Shown here: one piece after another, positions 9,214-17,180 of the stretch | Layout of the letters: each line of letters starts with the position of its first letter | How positions within the stretch are numbered: the stretch's first letter is position 1 | Assembly: GCA_019750335.1 (NCBI GenBank) | Contig: JAIEOQ010000002.1 | Coordinates: 434,001-498,000 of the forward strand | Source: Candidatus Obscuribacterales bacterium | Lineage (GTDB): Bacteria; Cyanobacteriota; Vampirovibrionia; Obscuribacterales; Obscuribacteraceae | Direction of reading: 5' to 3' | Length of the DNA: 64,000 nucleotides | Notes under the pieces: model-generated | Told to the model about the DNA's origin: nothing | The model's input: the letters and a program-made list of their open reading frames with translations, nothing else | Database searches by the model: none | Made by a program: the position numbers and the translations under genes

Positions 9214-9861
9214 TTAGCCGTTCCACTTGGTTATAGAAGGAGTGATTACGAGTAAACCGCCATCACAACCGGGGACCGAACCTCTAACAAGAAGAAGCCG
9301 TTTTTCGGTATCAACCTTGACGACTTTAAGATGCGTGACTTTGCAAGTCACGCTGCCCATATGTCCGGGCATGTGCAATCCCTTAAACACGCGACCAGGC
9401 GTGGTGCCAGGTCCGATCGAACCCATACTTCTATGGAATTTGGAGCCGTGGCTCATCGGTCCACGTCCGGCGTTATAGCGCTTAATCGTTCCCTGGAAGC
9501 CTTTACCGATGCTTGTGCCTTGCACATCGATCAGCATGCCTTCCTTTAATAGTTCGTCAGCTTTGAGCTCTTCGCCTACTTTAAAAGAACTGGTGTCTGC
9601 CACTCTGAATTCGCGTAGCGGTTTGAGCGCCGGCAATTCTTGCTTCTTCATGGCACCAAGCTCAGGCTTGTTGAGCTTCTTTTCTTTAACGGCAAAACCG
9701 CCGATTTGGACGGCGCTATAGCCGTTCTTTTCCTTGGTCATCGTTTGGGTAACGACGTTTGCACCAAGTTGAACGACTGTAACCGGCACCGCACCGCCTT
9801 CTTTATCGAAGACTTGCGTCATGCCAACTTTCTTGCCTAATAATCCAACTGAGTTTTTCAT
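9214..9861 (-). CDS. rplC: 50S ribosomal protein L3
   Basis: L3, one of the first proteins to assemble on 23S rRNA, 215 residues: GLLGKKVGMTQVFDKEGGAVPVTVVQ, then SIGKGFQGTIKRYNAGRGPMSHGSKFHRSMGSIG and the GHMGSVTCKVTHLKVVKVD region. Normal length. It is 12 nt after rpsJ. Confidence 0.97.
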   Translation of the reverse strand: MKNSVGLLGKKVGMTQVFDKEGGAVPVTVVQLGANVVTQTMTKEKNGYSAVQIGGFAVKEKKLNKPELGAMKKQELPALKPLREFRVADTSSFKVGEELKADELLKEGMLIDVQGTSIGKGFQGTIKRYNAGRGPMSHGSKFHRSMGSIGPGTTPGRVFKGLHMPGHMGSVTCKVTHLKVVKVDTEKRLLLVRGSVPGCDGGLLVITPSITKWNG

Positions 9862-9873
9862 TTGCCTTCAACC

Positions 9874-10224
9874 TTAAAGTTTGACTTCGATGTCTACGCC
9901 AGCCGGCAGATCCAGGCGCATAAGAGCGTCCGCCGTCGTTGGGGTTGGATCGTTTATATCGATAAGACGTTTGTGCACACGAATTTCAAAATGCTCGCGT
10001 GATTTTTTGTCCACGTGGGGAGAACGAAGAACGCAATAAACACGCTTGCGGGTAGGCAACGGAACCGGTCCCAGCACTGTCGCGCCAGTCCGTTTAGCCG
10101 TGTCGACGATTTGCTCAGCCGACTTATCGAGGAGTCGATGATCGTACGACTTCAAACGAATACGAATTCGTTGGACTTTCGCCCCGCCGACGGCTTCTGT
10201 CTTATGAGTCTTGGCACGTGCCAT
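9874..10224 (-). CDS. rpsJ: 30S ribosomal protein S10 / NusE
   Basis: First gene of the operon. S10 sits in the subunit head and, as NusE, takes part in transcription antitermination. The core ([66 protein letters not shown]) is fully conserved. About 14 residues precede it, giving 116 against about 102. AAGGAGAG lies upstream of the ATG. No tuf or fusA gene precedes it here. Confidence 0.96.
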   Translation of the reverse strand: MARAKTHKTEAVGGAKVQRIRIRLKSYDHRLLDKSAEQIVDTAKRTGATVLGPVPLPTRKRVYCVLRSPHVDKKSREHFEIRVHKRLIDINDPTPTTADALMRLDLPAGVDIEVKL

Positions 10225-10891
10225 TATCGCCTTCTCTCCTTAATGAATTTGCTCCGAGGCATGATTGCCTCTCCGCCATTTCGAACCGTGATTGCGACTC
10301 GTCCGGGACAAGCCGCCCTCAACCTTATTGCTCCTCACACTACAAATGTGACCACTGGAAGCTCCGCAATCAATTTGATTAAGCGGCTCTTATTTCCAAA
10401 CTGGTCACGGGATGACGGATTCGGAACAAACAGGAGACACATTTTAACGTGTAGGATAGGGCGTTCTCTAAAAATTTATTTCAGCTGAATTATTTGAGTA
10501 TTCAATCTAATTAAGATATTGGCTGCCGGTAGCCCAAGAGCCCGTCTCATGCTTGTTCTTGGATTCCGGTTCAAAAACACGGAGATGCCTCTTTTATATA
10601 CATGGAACTTCACATTCACTTTTGGACAGCCTTTTGCTTTTCCGGAGTCATTTGCCATCCTTATATATACGAATGAGAAGCAATCAGTTGATGACATTCA
10701 AATCCATCAGTCAATCAAATCGTCAGCATTACTGACCAATATTTTTGCAGTAAGGCGTATTTCAGATAACACAAAGCGGAATGATTTCGATTTAATTTTT
10801 ATCCTTTGAACTTTTTCTCTCGACTTGTCGTCTTTAGAGATATACAGCGTTCAAGTTGTTGAAAAACCAGAAAATTTAAAAGGAGTCGCAT
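10225..10891. other. Intergenic region upstream of the S10 operon and of a divergent secreted-protein gene
   Basis: This stretch of about 665 bp separates rpsJ (minus) from the small secreted gene at 10892 (plus), so both promoters must lie here. Open frames in it have atypical composition and no convincing SD. A TTAAAAT box on the minus strand near 10443 could be a -10 element of the S10 promoter, but I see no good -35. No ribosomal-leader structure was recognised. Confidence 0.5.
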
Positions 10892-11152
10892 ATGAGACGT
10901 CTTACCGGGCTGGGCTTACTGGCCTTAACTTTAGCTTGCGCCGGTGCATTCGTTACCGGAGCCGAAGCAAGAAACTGCAATAGCAATTGGCGCAATTCTA
11001 ATTCTCGTTGGAACCGAAATTATTCCGGATACCAAACTAACTATTGGAATTCAGGCAACGGTAATTGGAACAATCGCCGCTTCATGCAAAGCCAACAACG
11101 TAACTTGAGAAATTATTTGGGCTTACGCCAAAACTATTGGTTCAACCGCTAA
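10892..11152 (+). CDS. Small secreted Asn/Trp/Tyr/Arg-rich protein
   Basis: Unrecognised family. The 86-residue product has a clear Sec signal peptide (RRLTGLGLLALTLACAGAFVTGAEA, cleavage likely near residue 26). The mature part of about 60 residues is made almost only of Asn, Arg, Trp, Tyr, Ser and Gly (NSNWRNSNSRW, TNYWNSGNGNWNNRRF). Such composition suggests an extracytoplasmic, perhaps self-associating or surface-bound peptide; that is inference. AAAAGGAG precedes the ATG. It is 43 nt upstream of the Spy/CpxP-like gene and probably co-transcribed. Confidence 0.8.
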   Translation: MRRLTGLGLLALTLACAGAFVTGAEARNCNSNWRNSNSRWNRNYSGYQTNYWNSGNGNWNNRRFMQSQQRNLRNYLGLRQNYWFNR

Positions 11153-11195
11153 TTTCACCGACTTTCGATCACACACCTAACTGGAGTAACTAACA

Positions 11196-11732
11196 ATGAA
11201 ATTCAAACGTAATGCATTATTTATCGCAATTGCAGCTACAGTCATCGGTCTACCGTCATTCGCTCTTGATGATAACGCCAGCGCTAACGCACCGGCCGGC
11301 AGCAAATTTGCCGCCAAAGTACCCGGCTCAGGCGGTGCCTGCAAAGCCGGCGGTAGAAGCTGCGGTATGAAAAGACATGGTATGAGACGTGGCCCACATT
11401 TTTCTTTTAGCGACGAACAACTGGAAAAATTCAGCGCCCTCAAAAGCCAATATCTAACTGAAATCGGACCAGCGCGCTTGGAACTTAAGTCTTTAAAGCG
11501 CCAACAAAAAGACTTGATGACAAAAGCTGACAGTGATCGCGGTCAAATTTTGGCTATGCAAGACAAGATCAACAGCTTGAGAGATAAGCTTTCAACCAGC
11601 TCTCTCAAATATAAGCTGGACAAATTTGCCGTGCTAACAGCCGATCAACAAAAACTGGTTCGCCATCGTATTTTAGTCGGACAAGCTTTCGGTGGCGGCT
11701 CTCATCACCGTTTCCACAAGCGTAGTGCTTAA
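11196..11732 (+). CDS. Periplasmic Spy/CpxP/ZraP-like protein
   Basis: 178 residues with a signal peptide (KFKRNALFIAIAATVIGLPSFA). A Gly/Lys/Cys/His-rich stretch (residues 37-65, with GGACKAGGRSCGMKRHGMRRG) is followed by a long helical region. Near the C-terminus is LTADQQKL, which fits the LTxxQ motif of Spy/CpxP-type periplasmic chaperones and heavy-metal sensors. The tail is His/Arg-rich. In that family the helices form a cradle that binds unfolded proteins or metal. The assignment rests on layout and the LTxxQ motif. GGAG precedes the ATG and a strong terminator follows. Confidence 0.6.
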   Translation: MKFKRNALFIAIAATVIGLPSFALDDNASANAPAGSKFAAKVPGSGGACKAGGRSCGMKRHGMRRGPHFSFSDEQLEKFSALKSQYLTEIGPARLELKSLKRQQKDLMTKADSDRGQILAMQDKINSLRDKLSTSSLKYKLDKFAVLTADQQKLVRHRILVGQAFGGGSHHRFHKRSA

Positions 11733-11765
11733 GACTTAAGGACTTTCCTCACCTGGATAGATCGT

Positions 11766-11806
11766 GAAAGCAGGCGGCGTCGCACCGCCTGCTTTCATAT
11801 TTTTTT
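11766..11806. terminator. Rho-independent terminator (strong, convergent)
   Basis: A perfect 12-bp stem (GAAAGCAGGCGG / CCGCCTGCTTTC) with a 7-nt loop is followed on the plus strand by ATATTTTTTT. It terminates the 10892-11732 pair. The stop codon of the convergent minus-strand gene overlaps the right arm. Confidence 0.93.
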
Positions 11807-12775
11807 GTTACCGCTTACGACCATGGAAAGTTCCAAGAGGTAACTTTTGATCCGCATAATTTCAGCACCAAGCTGCTGCAGCATGACGATGCGCAAAGTA
11901 AGCACATCGATGGACAACCCTTTGCGATGGGTAGCCGTAGCCGTAATTAGTTCAATCTGTTTTTTTGATTTCAAACCGGTAAAAGTAGGAATGTTTTGAT
12001 CTCTGATCCAGCGCATAATCAGCTGATCTTTACGGGTCTTGCCTGTTGAATCATCCGTCGGCACACTGTTTAAGAAGGTCCAAACCGAAGCCGGATATTC
12101 TTCTTCGGGCCCGGCCGGGCAACCGAAAATTTTAGTCAGCATATTCGGGTCAAAATCTGAATCTTCACGCTTACCAATGAACTGGTGCATGGCATAAAGC
12201 GACAAAACCGAAGGGACTACTCCGGCAAGAATACCGACAATACCTGAGGGAACAGCATATTTTGCATTCCGCGAACTGGGAATAGCCAAAGCTTCAGTAA
12301 CAGCCCAAAGCGCACCATTGCTATAAAAGCTAGCACCATTGGAACGGGCAACCGCTTTATCACGATCGGTTTGATATGTATTCAGAACTTCGCTGTATAA
12401 ATTTTGTTCAACAGCAATTTGAGCAAGAGTGTAATCCACCTCAAGTCCGGTTTGTTGAATGAGCCCTTGAGCTTGAACAATTGTCTCCAGCATCTCTTGT
12501 TTGTCGGCAACAGTTGCTGAAGTTTTTGTTCTCAGATTTTGAATTTTTTCCAAGAGCGGTAAAAGCCCGATCTCTTCGGCTAATTGACGCGAATTGTCAG
12601 ACACGCCTTTACCGTTCAGATTAATGCCGGTGCGTAAAATTGGTTGTGGCTGCGCTTGGGTGTTCACCCCGTTGCCGTTGATCATTGTTGGATCGGCAGC
12701 GGCAAAAACAACATTCACATTAACAGCAAAAAGAAGGACAAGGGCGAAAGTCCTTACTCTCAACACAACTTGCAA
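11795..12775 (-). CDS. Secreted or membrane-anchored hypothetical protein
   Basis: Unrecognised family of about 326 residues. I chose the TTG at 12775 because GAGGGGG sits 5 nt before it and the product then opens with a signal-like segment (LRVRTFALVLLFAVNVNVVFA). An upstream start at 12820 is possible. The N-terminal half is helical and Gln/Leu-rich (IQNLRTKTSATVADKQEMLETIVQAQG). A hydrophobic stretch near residues 175-200 (GIVGILAGVVPSVLSLYAM) is a probable membrane segment. No catalytic motif was seen. It diverges from the peroxiredoxin gene. Confidence 0.65.
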   Translation of the reverse strand: MQVVLRVRTFALVLLFAVNVNVVFAAADPTMINGNGVNTQAQPQPILRTGINLNGKGVSDNSRQLAEEIGLLPLLEKIQNLRTKTSATVADKQEMLETIVQAQGLIQQTGLEVDYTLAQIAVEQNLYSEVLNTYQTDRDKAVARSNGASFYSNGALWAVTEALAIPSSRNAKYAVPSGIVGILAGVVPSVLSLYAMHQFIGKREDSDFDPNMLTKIFGCPAGPEEEYPASVWTFLNSVPTDDSTGKTRKDQLIMRWIRDQNIPTFTGLKSKKQIELITATATHRKGLSIDVLTLRIVMLQQLGAEIMRIKSYLLELSMVVSGNKKI

Positions 12776-12875
12776 AGTGACCCCCTCAAATTCCAGTCCA
12801 ATTATCGACCATACATTCATGTTTTGTTCATCGCCAAGATGGATAATTCGATTGAAATCCTGCCACGGTTGTCAT

Positions 12876-13445
12876 ATGAAACAATATCTTGCCTTATCGT
12901 TTTTATTTACGCTTCTTCTTAGCTACGGCATCCCGGCTACAGCAAACAACACGGAAAAAGGAAATAACATGCCTAAAACGGAAGCCTTAAAAATAGGCGA
13001 TCCAGCGCCGACGGTTACTTTACCGGACCAAAACAATAAACCGGTTAGCTTAAGCGATCTATACGGTAAAAAAGTCGTGGTGCTTTTTTTCTATCCCAAA
13101 GACAATACGAGTGTTTGCACGGCCGAAGCTTGTTCCTTTCGCGATCAATACAGCGAATTCAAAGACCTCGGAGCCGAAGTAATCGGCATAAGCTCTGATT
13201 CCGCCTCTTCTCACAGCCAATTCGCCGGCAAACATCAACTGCCATACAAGCTTTTAAGTGATGAAAAAGGCGCAGCCAGAAAAGCCTTTACCGTTCCCAA
13301 CACTATGGGCATTATGCCTGGCCGCGTCACTTACGTGATCGATAAGTCCAGCAAAATTCGCTATATCTTCAACTCACAATTGGATGGTCCGAAACATGTA
13401 AGCGAAGCGATGAAAATTGTCAAAGAGCTAAATAACAAAACCTAG
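12876..13445 (+). CDS. Exported PrxQ/BCP-type peroxiredoxin
   Basis: Thiol peroxidase that reduces hydroperoxides, 189 residues. A signal peptide (KQYLALSFLFTLLLSYGIPATA) makes it extracytoplasmic, unlike E. coli Bcp. The thioredoxin-like fold starts at LKIGDPAPTVTLPDQ. The peroxidatic Cys81 lies in DNTSVCTAEACSFRD, with the resolving Cys86 five residues on, the PrxQ arrangement. An internal ATG at 12969 would give a leaderless cytoplasmic form. Its stop shares the CTAG tetranucleotide with the stop of the convergent M20 peptidase gene. Confidence 0.9.
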   Translation: MKQYLALSFLFTLLLSYGIPATANNTEKGNNMPKTEALKIGDPAPTVTLPDQNNKPVSLSDLYGKKVVVLFFYPKDNTSVCTAEACSFRDQYSEFKDLGAEVIGISSDSASSHSQFAGKHQLPYKLLSDEKGAARKAFTVPNTMGIMPGRVTYVIDKSSKIRYIFNSQLDGPKHVSEAMKIVKELNNKT

Positions 13446-14872
13446 TTTGGCTGCACACATAGCTTTTCCAATACTTCATACAATCGTCTAACACCTTTGC
13501 GGAAGATTGCCACCGGAATCCGTTCGTCTTTTCCATGCATAGTGGCAAGATGCTGCGGATCCACTTCAAAAGGCTCAAAGCCGTAGGAGATGATTCCGAT
13601 ATCGCGAAACCAGTGCGAGTCAGTAAACCATGGCATAACCATCGGCACAACGGGCACGCCAGGCATCTCTTTTCCGGCTACTGAGCTGATTGCTTTAAAG
13701 CAATCAGTATTAAAAGGCGAAGCATCGGTATGCACCCAATCCAATACCGAAATATCAATTGAAGGATCTTTGATCGTCTCTTTTATGCTCTTGATGAAGT
13801 CATCCTTTTGCACGCCGGGCAACAAACGACAATCCAGCTCCGCTGTCGCTTCCGCCGGGATAACATTGGTTTTGTAGCCCGCCTTCAAAACTGTTGGCGA
13901 TATAGTATTTCGCAGCATTGAAGACTTCATTTTGTCTTTCAATATTTCGCCGTAAAGCAAAGGATTTTTTACAGCCGAGTCAATATCAGAGAATGCGCTG
14001 CGTAAGGCTGGTTCATCTACTGTCGGGCCGATTTTGCTGAAATATTCGCGAACCGCAGGTAGTACCACTGCCGGCGGCGGATTCTCAATAATGCGGGACA
14101 GTGATTTCACAAGCTTATTTACGGAAGAATCGCTCATCGGCATTGAAGCATGCCCGGCATCACCTTTACCGGTAAGGTTCAGCCAGAGCACCGATTTCTC
14201 GGAAACGGCTACACCCCAATAACGTACTTTTCCTTCGCTCGAAACATCGATAAACGCTCCTTCATTCAGGAGAAACTCGGCATCTTTCACCAAGTCAGGA
14301 TGATTTTTGACAAACCATTCGGCCCCGAATTTACCGCCAATCTCTTCGTCAGGCGTGCCTAAGAAAATCAAGTCACGTTCAAGAATTTGACCCGATCTTT
14401 TCAGAAGAAGCATCGCTTCCAATTGAGCAATAGCAAAGCCTTTCATGTCCAGGGCTCCACGGCCCCAGATCTCACCGCCAATCTCTTCGCCGGCAAAAGG
14501 ATCATGCTGCCAATCTTCCGCTTTTGCCGGAACAACATCTATATGATTAAGCAGAATCACCGCTTTCTTTTTGCCGTTGCCTTTTAAACGAGCATAGACA
14601 CAAGCCCGGCCCGGCGCACTTTTCAAGAGACGGGATTCAATACCGTTGTTTTGCAAAATCTTGGACAGAAACTCTGCACCTTTTTCTTCGTTGCCCGGAG
14701 GATTGGTCGTATCGATTTTCAAATAAGACTTCAAGTAACCAAGTGATTCATCGCAAGCGCTTTCAATACTGCCACCACGATCAATAACCGCTTCTGCCGA
14801 AAGCAGACTTGAAACAAGACATCCGGCCGCAAGGGCAATCGCTGATTTTTTAAGTGTCTTGAGAATATCCAT
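13442..14872 (-). CDS. Exported M20 family metallopeptidase
   Basis: 476 residues. Start at the ATG at 14872, preceded by GGAG at 5 nt; the first 28 residues form a signal peptide (ALAAGCLVSSLLSAEA). Dinuclear zinc peptidase motifs are complete: H110 and D112 in LLNHIDVVPA, D142 in GRGALDMKG, and E176/E177 in LGTPDEEIGG. The C-terminal half carries the dimerisation (lid) domain and a final histidine region (ATMHGKDERIP). Family members cleave dipeptides, acylated amino acids or carboxypeptidase substrates; which one cannot be told. It is convergent with, and overlaps by 4 nt, the peroxiredoxin gene. Confidence 0.9.
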   Translation of the reverse strand: MDILKTLKKSAIALAAGCLVSSLLSAEAVIDRGGSIESACDESLGYLKSYLKIDTTNPPGNEEKGAEFLSKILQNNGIESRLLKSAPGRACVYARLKGNGKKKAVILLNHIDVVPAKAEDWQHDPFAGEEIGGEIWGRGALDMKGFAIAQLEAMLLLKRSGQILERDLIFLGTPDEEIGGKFGAEWFVKNHPDLVKDAEFLLNEGAFIDVSSEGKVRYWGVAVSEKSVLWLNLTGKGDAGHASMPMSDSSVNKLVKSLSRIIENPPPAVVLPAVREYFSKIGPTVDEPALRSAFSDIDSAVKNPLLYGEILKDKMKSSMLRNTISPTVLKAGYKTNVIPAEATAELDCRLLPGVQKDDFIKSIKETIKDPSIDISVLDWVHTDASPFNTDCFKAISSVAGKEMPGVPVVPMVMPWFTDSHWFRDIGIISYGFEPFEVDPQHLATMHGKDERIPVAIFRKGVRRLYEVLEKLCVQPN

Positions 14873-14958
14873 ATTAACTCCACACAGGCTTAGCACAAAG
14901 TTTACCGAGCAGCTTTACTATGTCAGAATGAGATATACCGAAAAAGGCACTTCGATTA

Positions 14959-16329
14959 ATGAGCATCAAGTCTGACAAGAAGTGGGAAATTATCGAATTT
15001 CTCAAAGAACATTCTATTTTCAAATTTGTTGAGGCAAAGATTCTTGCTGAGCTCAGCCCACTTTTAAGCGAAGTCGAATATGGACCCGGACAGATAGTTT
15101 TTCACGAGGGCGATGAAGCCGACGCCCTTTATCTAATTAAAAGCGGCGCTGTCGCCGTAATGCAAAATAAAGATCGAGGCAAAGCAACCGCTTACTTGAC
15201 TGCTGGGGAATGTTTCGGCGAAATGGCTATTATTCAGGAAACAACAAGAAACGCCACTATTCGCGTACCGGAAGAAGCTGTACTCTTACGCCTTCCCAAA
15301 CAAGCCTTAAACGACCTGACTAAACGCTCTCCGGACATAACCGTGGCTATTGCCGACTTGATTAACAAACGTAGCACCGGCAATATTTCTTTTATCGCAC
15401 CGGGATTACAAGGTAATTTAGCTTTTTTCGACTTACCCACGGTAGTGCAAACACTCTTAAGCTCAAGAAACCAAGGTCTTTTATCTTTATATCGGCACCC
15501 TGGCAAATTAGCCGGTCAAATAACAGTCAATGCAAATACAATCGTTCAAGCCTATTACGGCGAACTTACAGGTAGCGCAGCCATTTTCGAACTTTTATGC
15601 CTGACCGAACCATTGGATTTTATTTTTGAACATAATAAGTCCAAAGACAAACTTCCAGCTACGGAACTGTCAGAACGCTCACCACAAATGCTCCTGATGG
15701 AGGGAGCAAGAAGGTCAGACGAACTGACAAAATTGATCAGAGTTACATCTTATCCCCATGCGGTATACAAACAGCTGAACGCAATCCCTTCTTTCGATGC
15801 ACTGGAAAACGAGCACCGAGAAATTTGTCGCCAGATTTGGTCCCTTATCGAAGTCGGCGAAAACATTGGAGAAATCTGCCGGCAACTTCCTTATGATCGC
15901 TACAGCATTTTGAACGTGATTGAAGCGATGCTAAAACGATCAATGATTGGTCTTTGCCAAAACGAAACTAATAACAAAATCGCCAAATCAGATATTCAGC
16001 CTGAGTTCGGAAAAACCGTCAGTGCCGAAACCGCGGAAAATCCTTTTGAGCTTGTGAGAATAGTCAACGCCGTGAACGGTGTTTGTATAAATCTGGGCCT
16101 GATATACGGCAAAGAAAAGATCAGAAGCATTGTACAAACCTGCCTAATTGAAGCTTGCCGTACCTATCCAAGCTTGGCAAGCGCAAAAATTCAGACAGAC
16201 AGCCCAGCCTTAGATCTCCGCCATGCTAGCGATGATTTTTCCAATTCAAAATCAAGTACTCAAGCCTTGTTGCATCTTAGCAACCTTGTACTGGCAGAAA
16301 CTTCCAGTATGCAAAAACAAGAGAATTGA
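14959..16329 (+). CDS. Cyclic-nucleotide-binding domain plus DUF4388 (PATAN-like) protein
   Basis: 456 residues. Residues about 15-130 are a cNMP-binding fold (YGPGQIVFHEGDEADALYLIKSGAVAVM, then GECFGEMAIIQETTRNATI, the phosphate-binding cassette region). Residues about 145-255 match DUF4388 (LQGNLAFFDLPTVVQTLLSSRNQGLLSL), a domain of bacterial signalling proteins. The rest is helical with no recognised domain and no DNA-binding HTH. It probably couples a nucleotide signal to a protein partner; this is inference. The gene is alone or paired with the membrane protein at 16380. Confidence 0.82.
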   Translation: MSIKSDKKWEIIEFLKEHSIFKFVEAKILAELSPLLSEVEYGPGQIVFHEGDEADALYLIKSGAVAVMQNKDRGKATAYLTAGECFGEMAIIQETTRNATIRVPEEAVLLRLPKQALNDLTKRSPDITVAIADLINKRSTGNISFIAPGLQGNLAFFDLPTVVQTLLSSRNQGLLSLYRHPGKLAGQITVNANTIVQAYYGELTGSAAIFELLCLTEPLDFIFEHNKSKDKLPATELSERSPQMLLMEGARRSDELTKLIRVTSYPHAVYKQLNAIPSFDALENEHREICRQIWSLIEVGENIGEICRQLPYDRYSILNVIEAMLKRSMIGLCQNETNNKIAKSDIQPEFGKTVSAETAENPFELVRIVNAVNGVCINLGLIYGKEKIRSIVQTCLIEACRTYPSLASAKIQTDSPALDLRHASDDFSNSKSSTQALLHLSNLVLAETSSMQKQEN

Positions 16330-16379
16330 TATATTCTCCTCTGGTACTTACTAACGTGCTTTAAACAGGAAGGAAAGTC

Positions 16380-17180
16380 ATGAAGCAATTTTCTCTGCTG
16401 CAGACTCCGGTAATGGCGTTCTTTTCACGCGAATTCTACAGAGACGTAGCCAAGAACTGGAGTGGTACCGGCTTCGCTACCATGTTCATTGTTCTGCTTG
16501 TGCTTTGGAGCGCTATTTCAATCCGCGGCTATTTTGTGATGAACCAGGGATTGGAAAGCAAAGATGTCAACGATTTGATCAATCAGCTACCAACCATGGA
16601 TCTCCGCGACGGAAAGCTAAGCATCGACAAACCTTCTCCATACACAATTTATGCCAAAAATGCTGATGGCAACCAAACTGCCATACTTACCTTTGATACC
16701 ACCGGCAATACAAAATCACCGGATGAAATTCAAGGCTGCAAAGCTCTGGCTACCGAAACTGAATTGATCGTAAAAAAAGATGAAAACGACACTACACCGC
16801 CGATGGCATGGTCAGGATTACAGAAAGATATTCATGCTACGCCGACCGATGTAAAATCAGCGCTTAAATCTTGCAGCTTGGTTTTCTTAGGATTATTTTG
16901 GGCTTTCGGTTTAATCGTGTTTGTCGGTCACATGCTCTTAGCCCTATTTTACGGACTTATCGGCATGGTTATGGATCGCAACAAACTGGGTTATGCCACC
17001 TGCTTGAGAATAGCAGCGATCGCCATGATACCATCCATAGTGCTATCCTCAATTTTATCCCTTAGCGGAGCGGCAGTTCCATTCTGGGGTTTAATTACAA
17101 TCCCGATTAGTTTGGGCTATCTCTATTTCGGCTTAGCGGCAATCGATCCGCCAGTAGTCACGACCGAACCAATCACTTAG
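16380..17180 (+). CDS. Membrane protein, DUF1189-like
   Basis: 266 residues. The N-terminus (FFSREFYRDVAKNWSGTGFATMFIVLLVLWSAIS) leads into a first membrane helix, then an extracytoplasmic loop of about 110 residues. That loop includes NQLPTMDLRDGKLSIDKPSPYTIY, a pattern like DUF1189 proteins. Three or four C-terminal helices follow (residues about 165-260). Function unknown. AAGGAAAG lies before the ATG. It converges with the pseudokinase gene (8-nt overlap). Confidence 0.65.
   Translation: MKQFSLLQTPVMAFFSREFYRDVAKNWSGTGFATMFIVLLVLWSAISIRGYFVMNQGLESKDVNDLINQLPTMDLRDGKLSIDKPSPYTIYAKNADGNQTAILTFDTTGNTKSPDEIQGCKALATETELIVKKDENDTTPPMAWSGLQKDIHATPTDVKSALKSCSLVFLGLFWAFGLIVFVGHMLLALFYGLIGMVMDRNKLGYATCLRIAAIAMIPSIVLSSILSLSGAAVPFWGLITIPISLGYLYFGLAAIDPPVVTTEPIT

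Noticed and set aside
10476..10697. A 73-codon minus-strand frame upstream of rpsJ
   Set aside because: No SD or recognisable domain; overlaps the region expected to hold the S10 promoter.
10519..10809. A 96-codon plus-strand frame between rpsJ and the secreted-protein gene
   Set aside because: No SD, unusual composition and a likely promoter region for both flanking genes; treated as non-coding.
13442..13445. Shared CTAG stops of the peroxiredoxin and M20 genes
   Set aside because: A neat convergent overlap, but common in compact genomes and not evidence of function.
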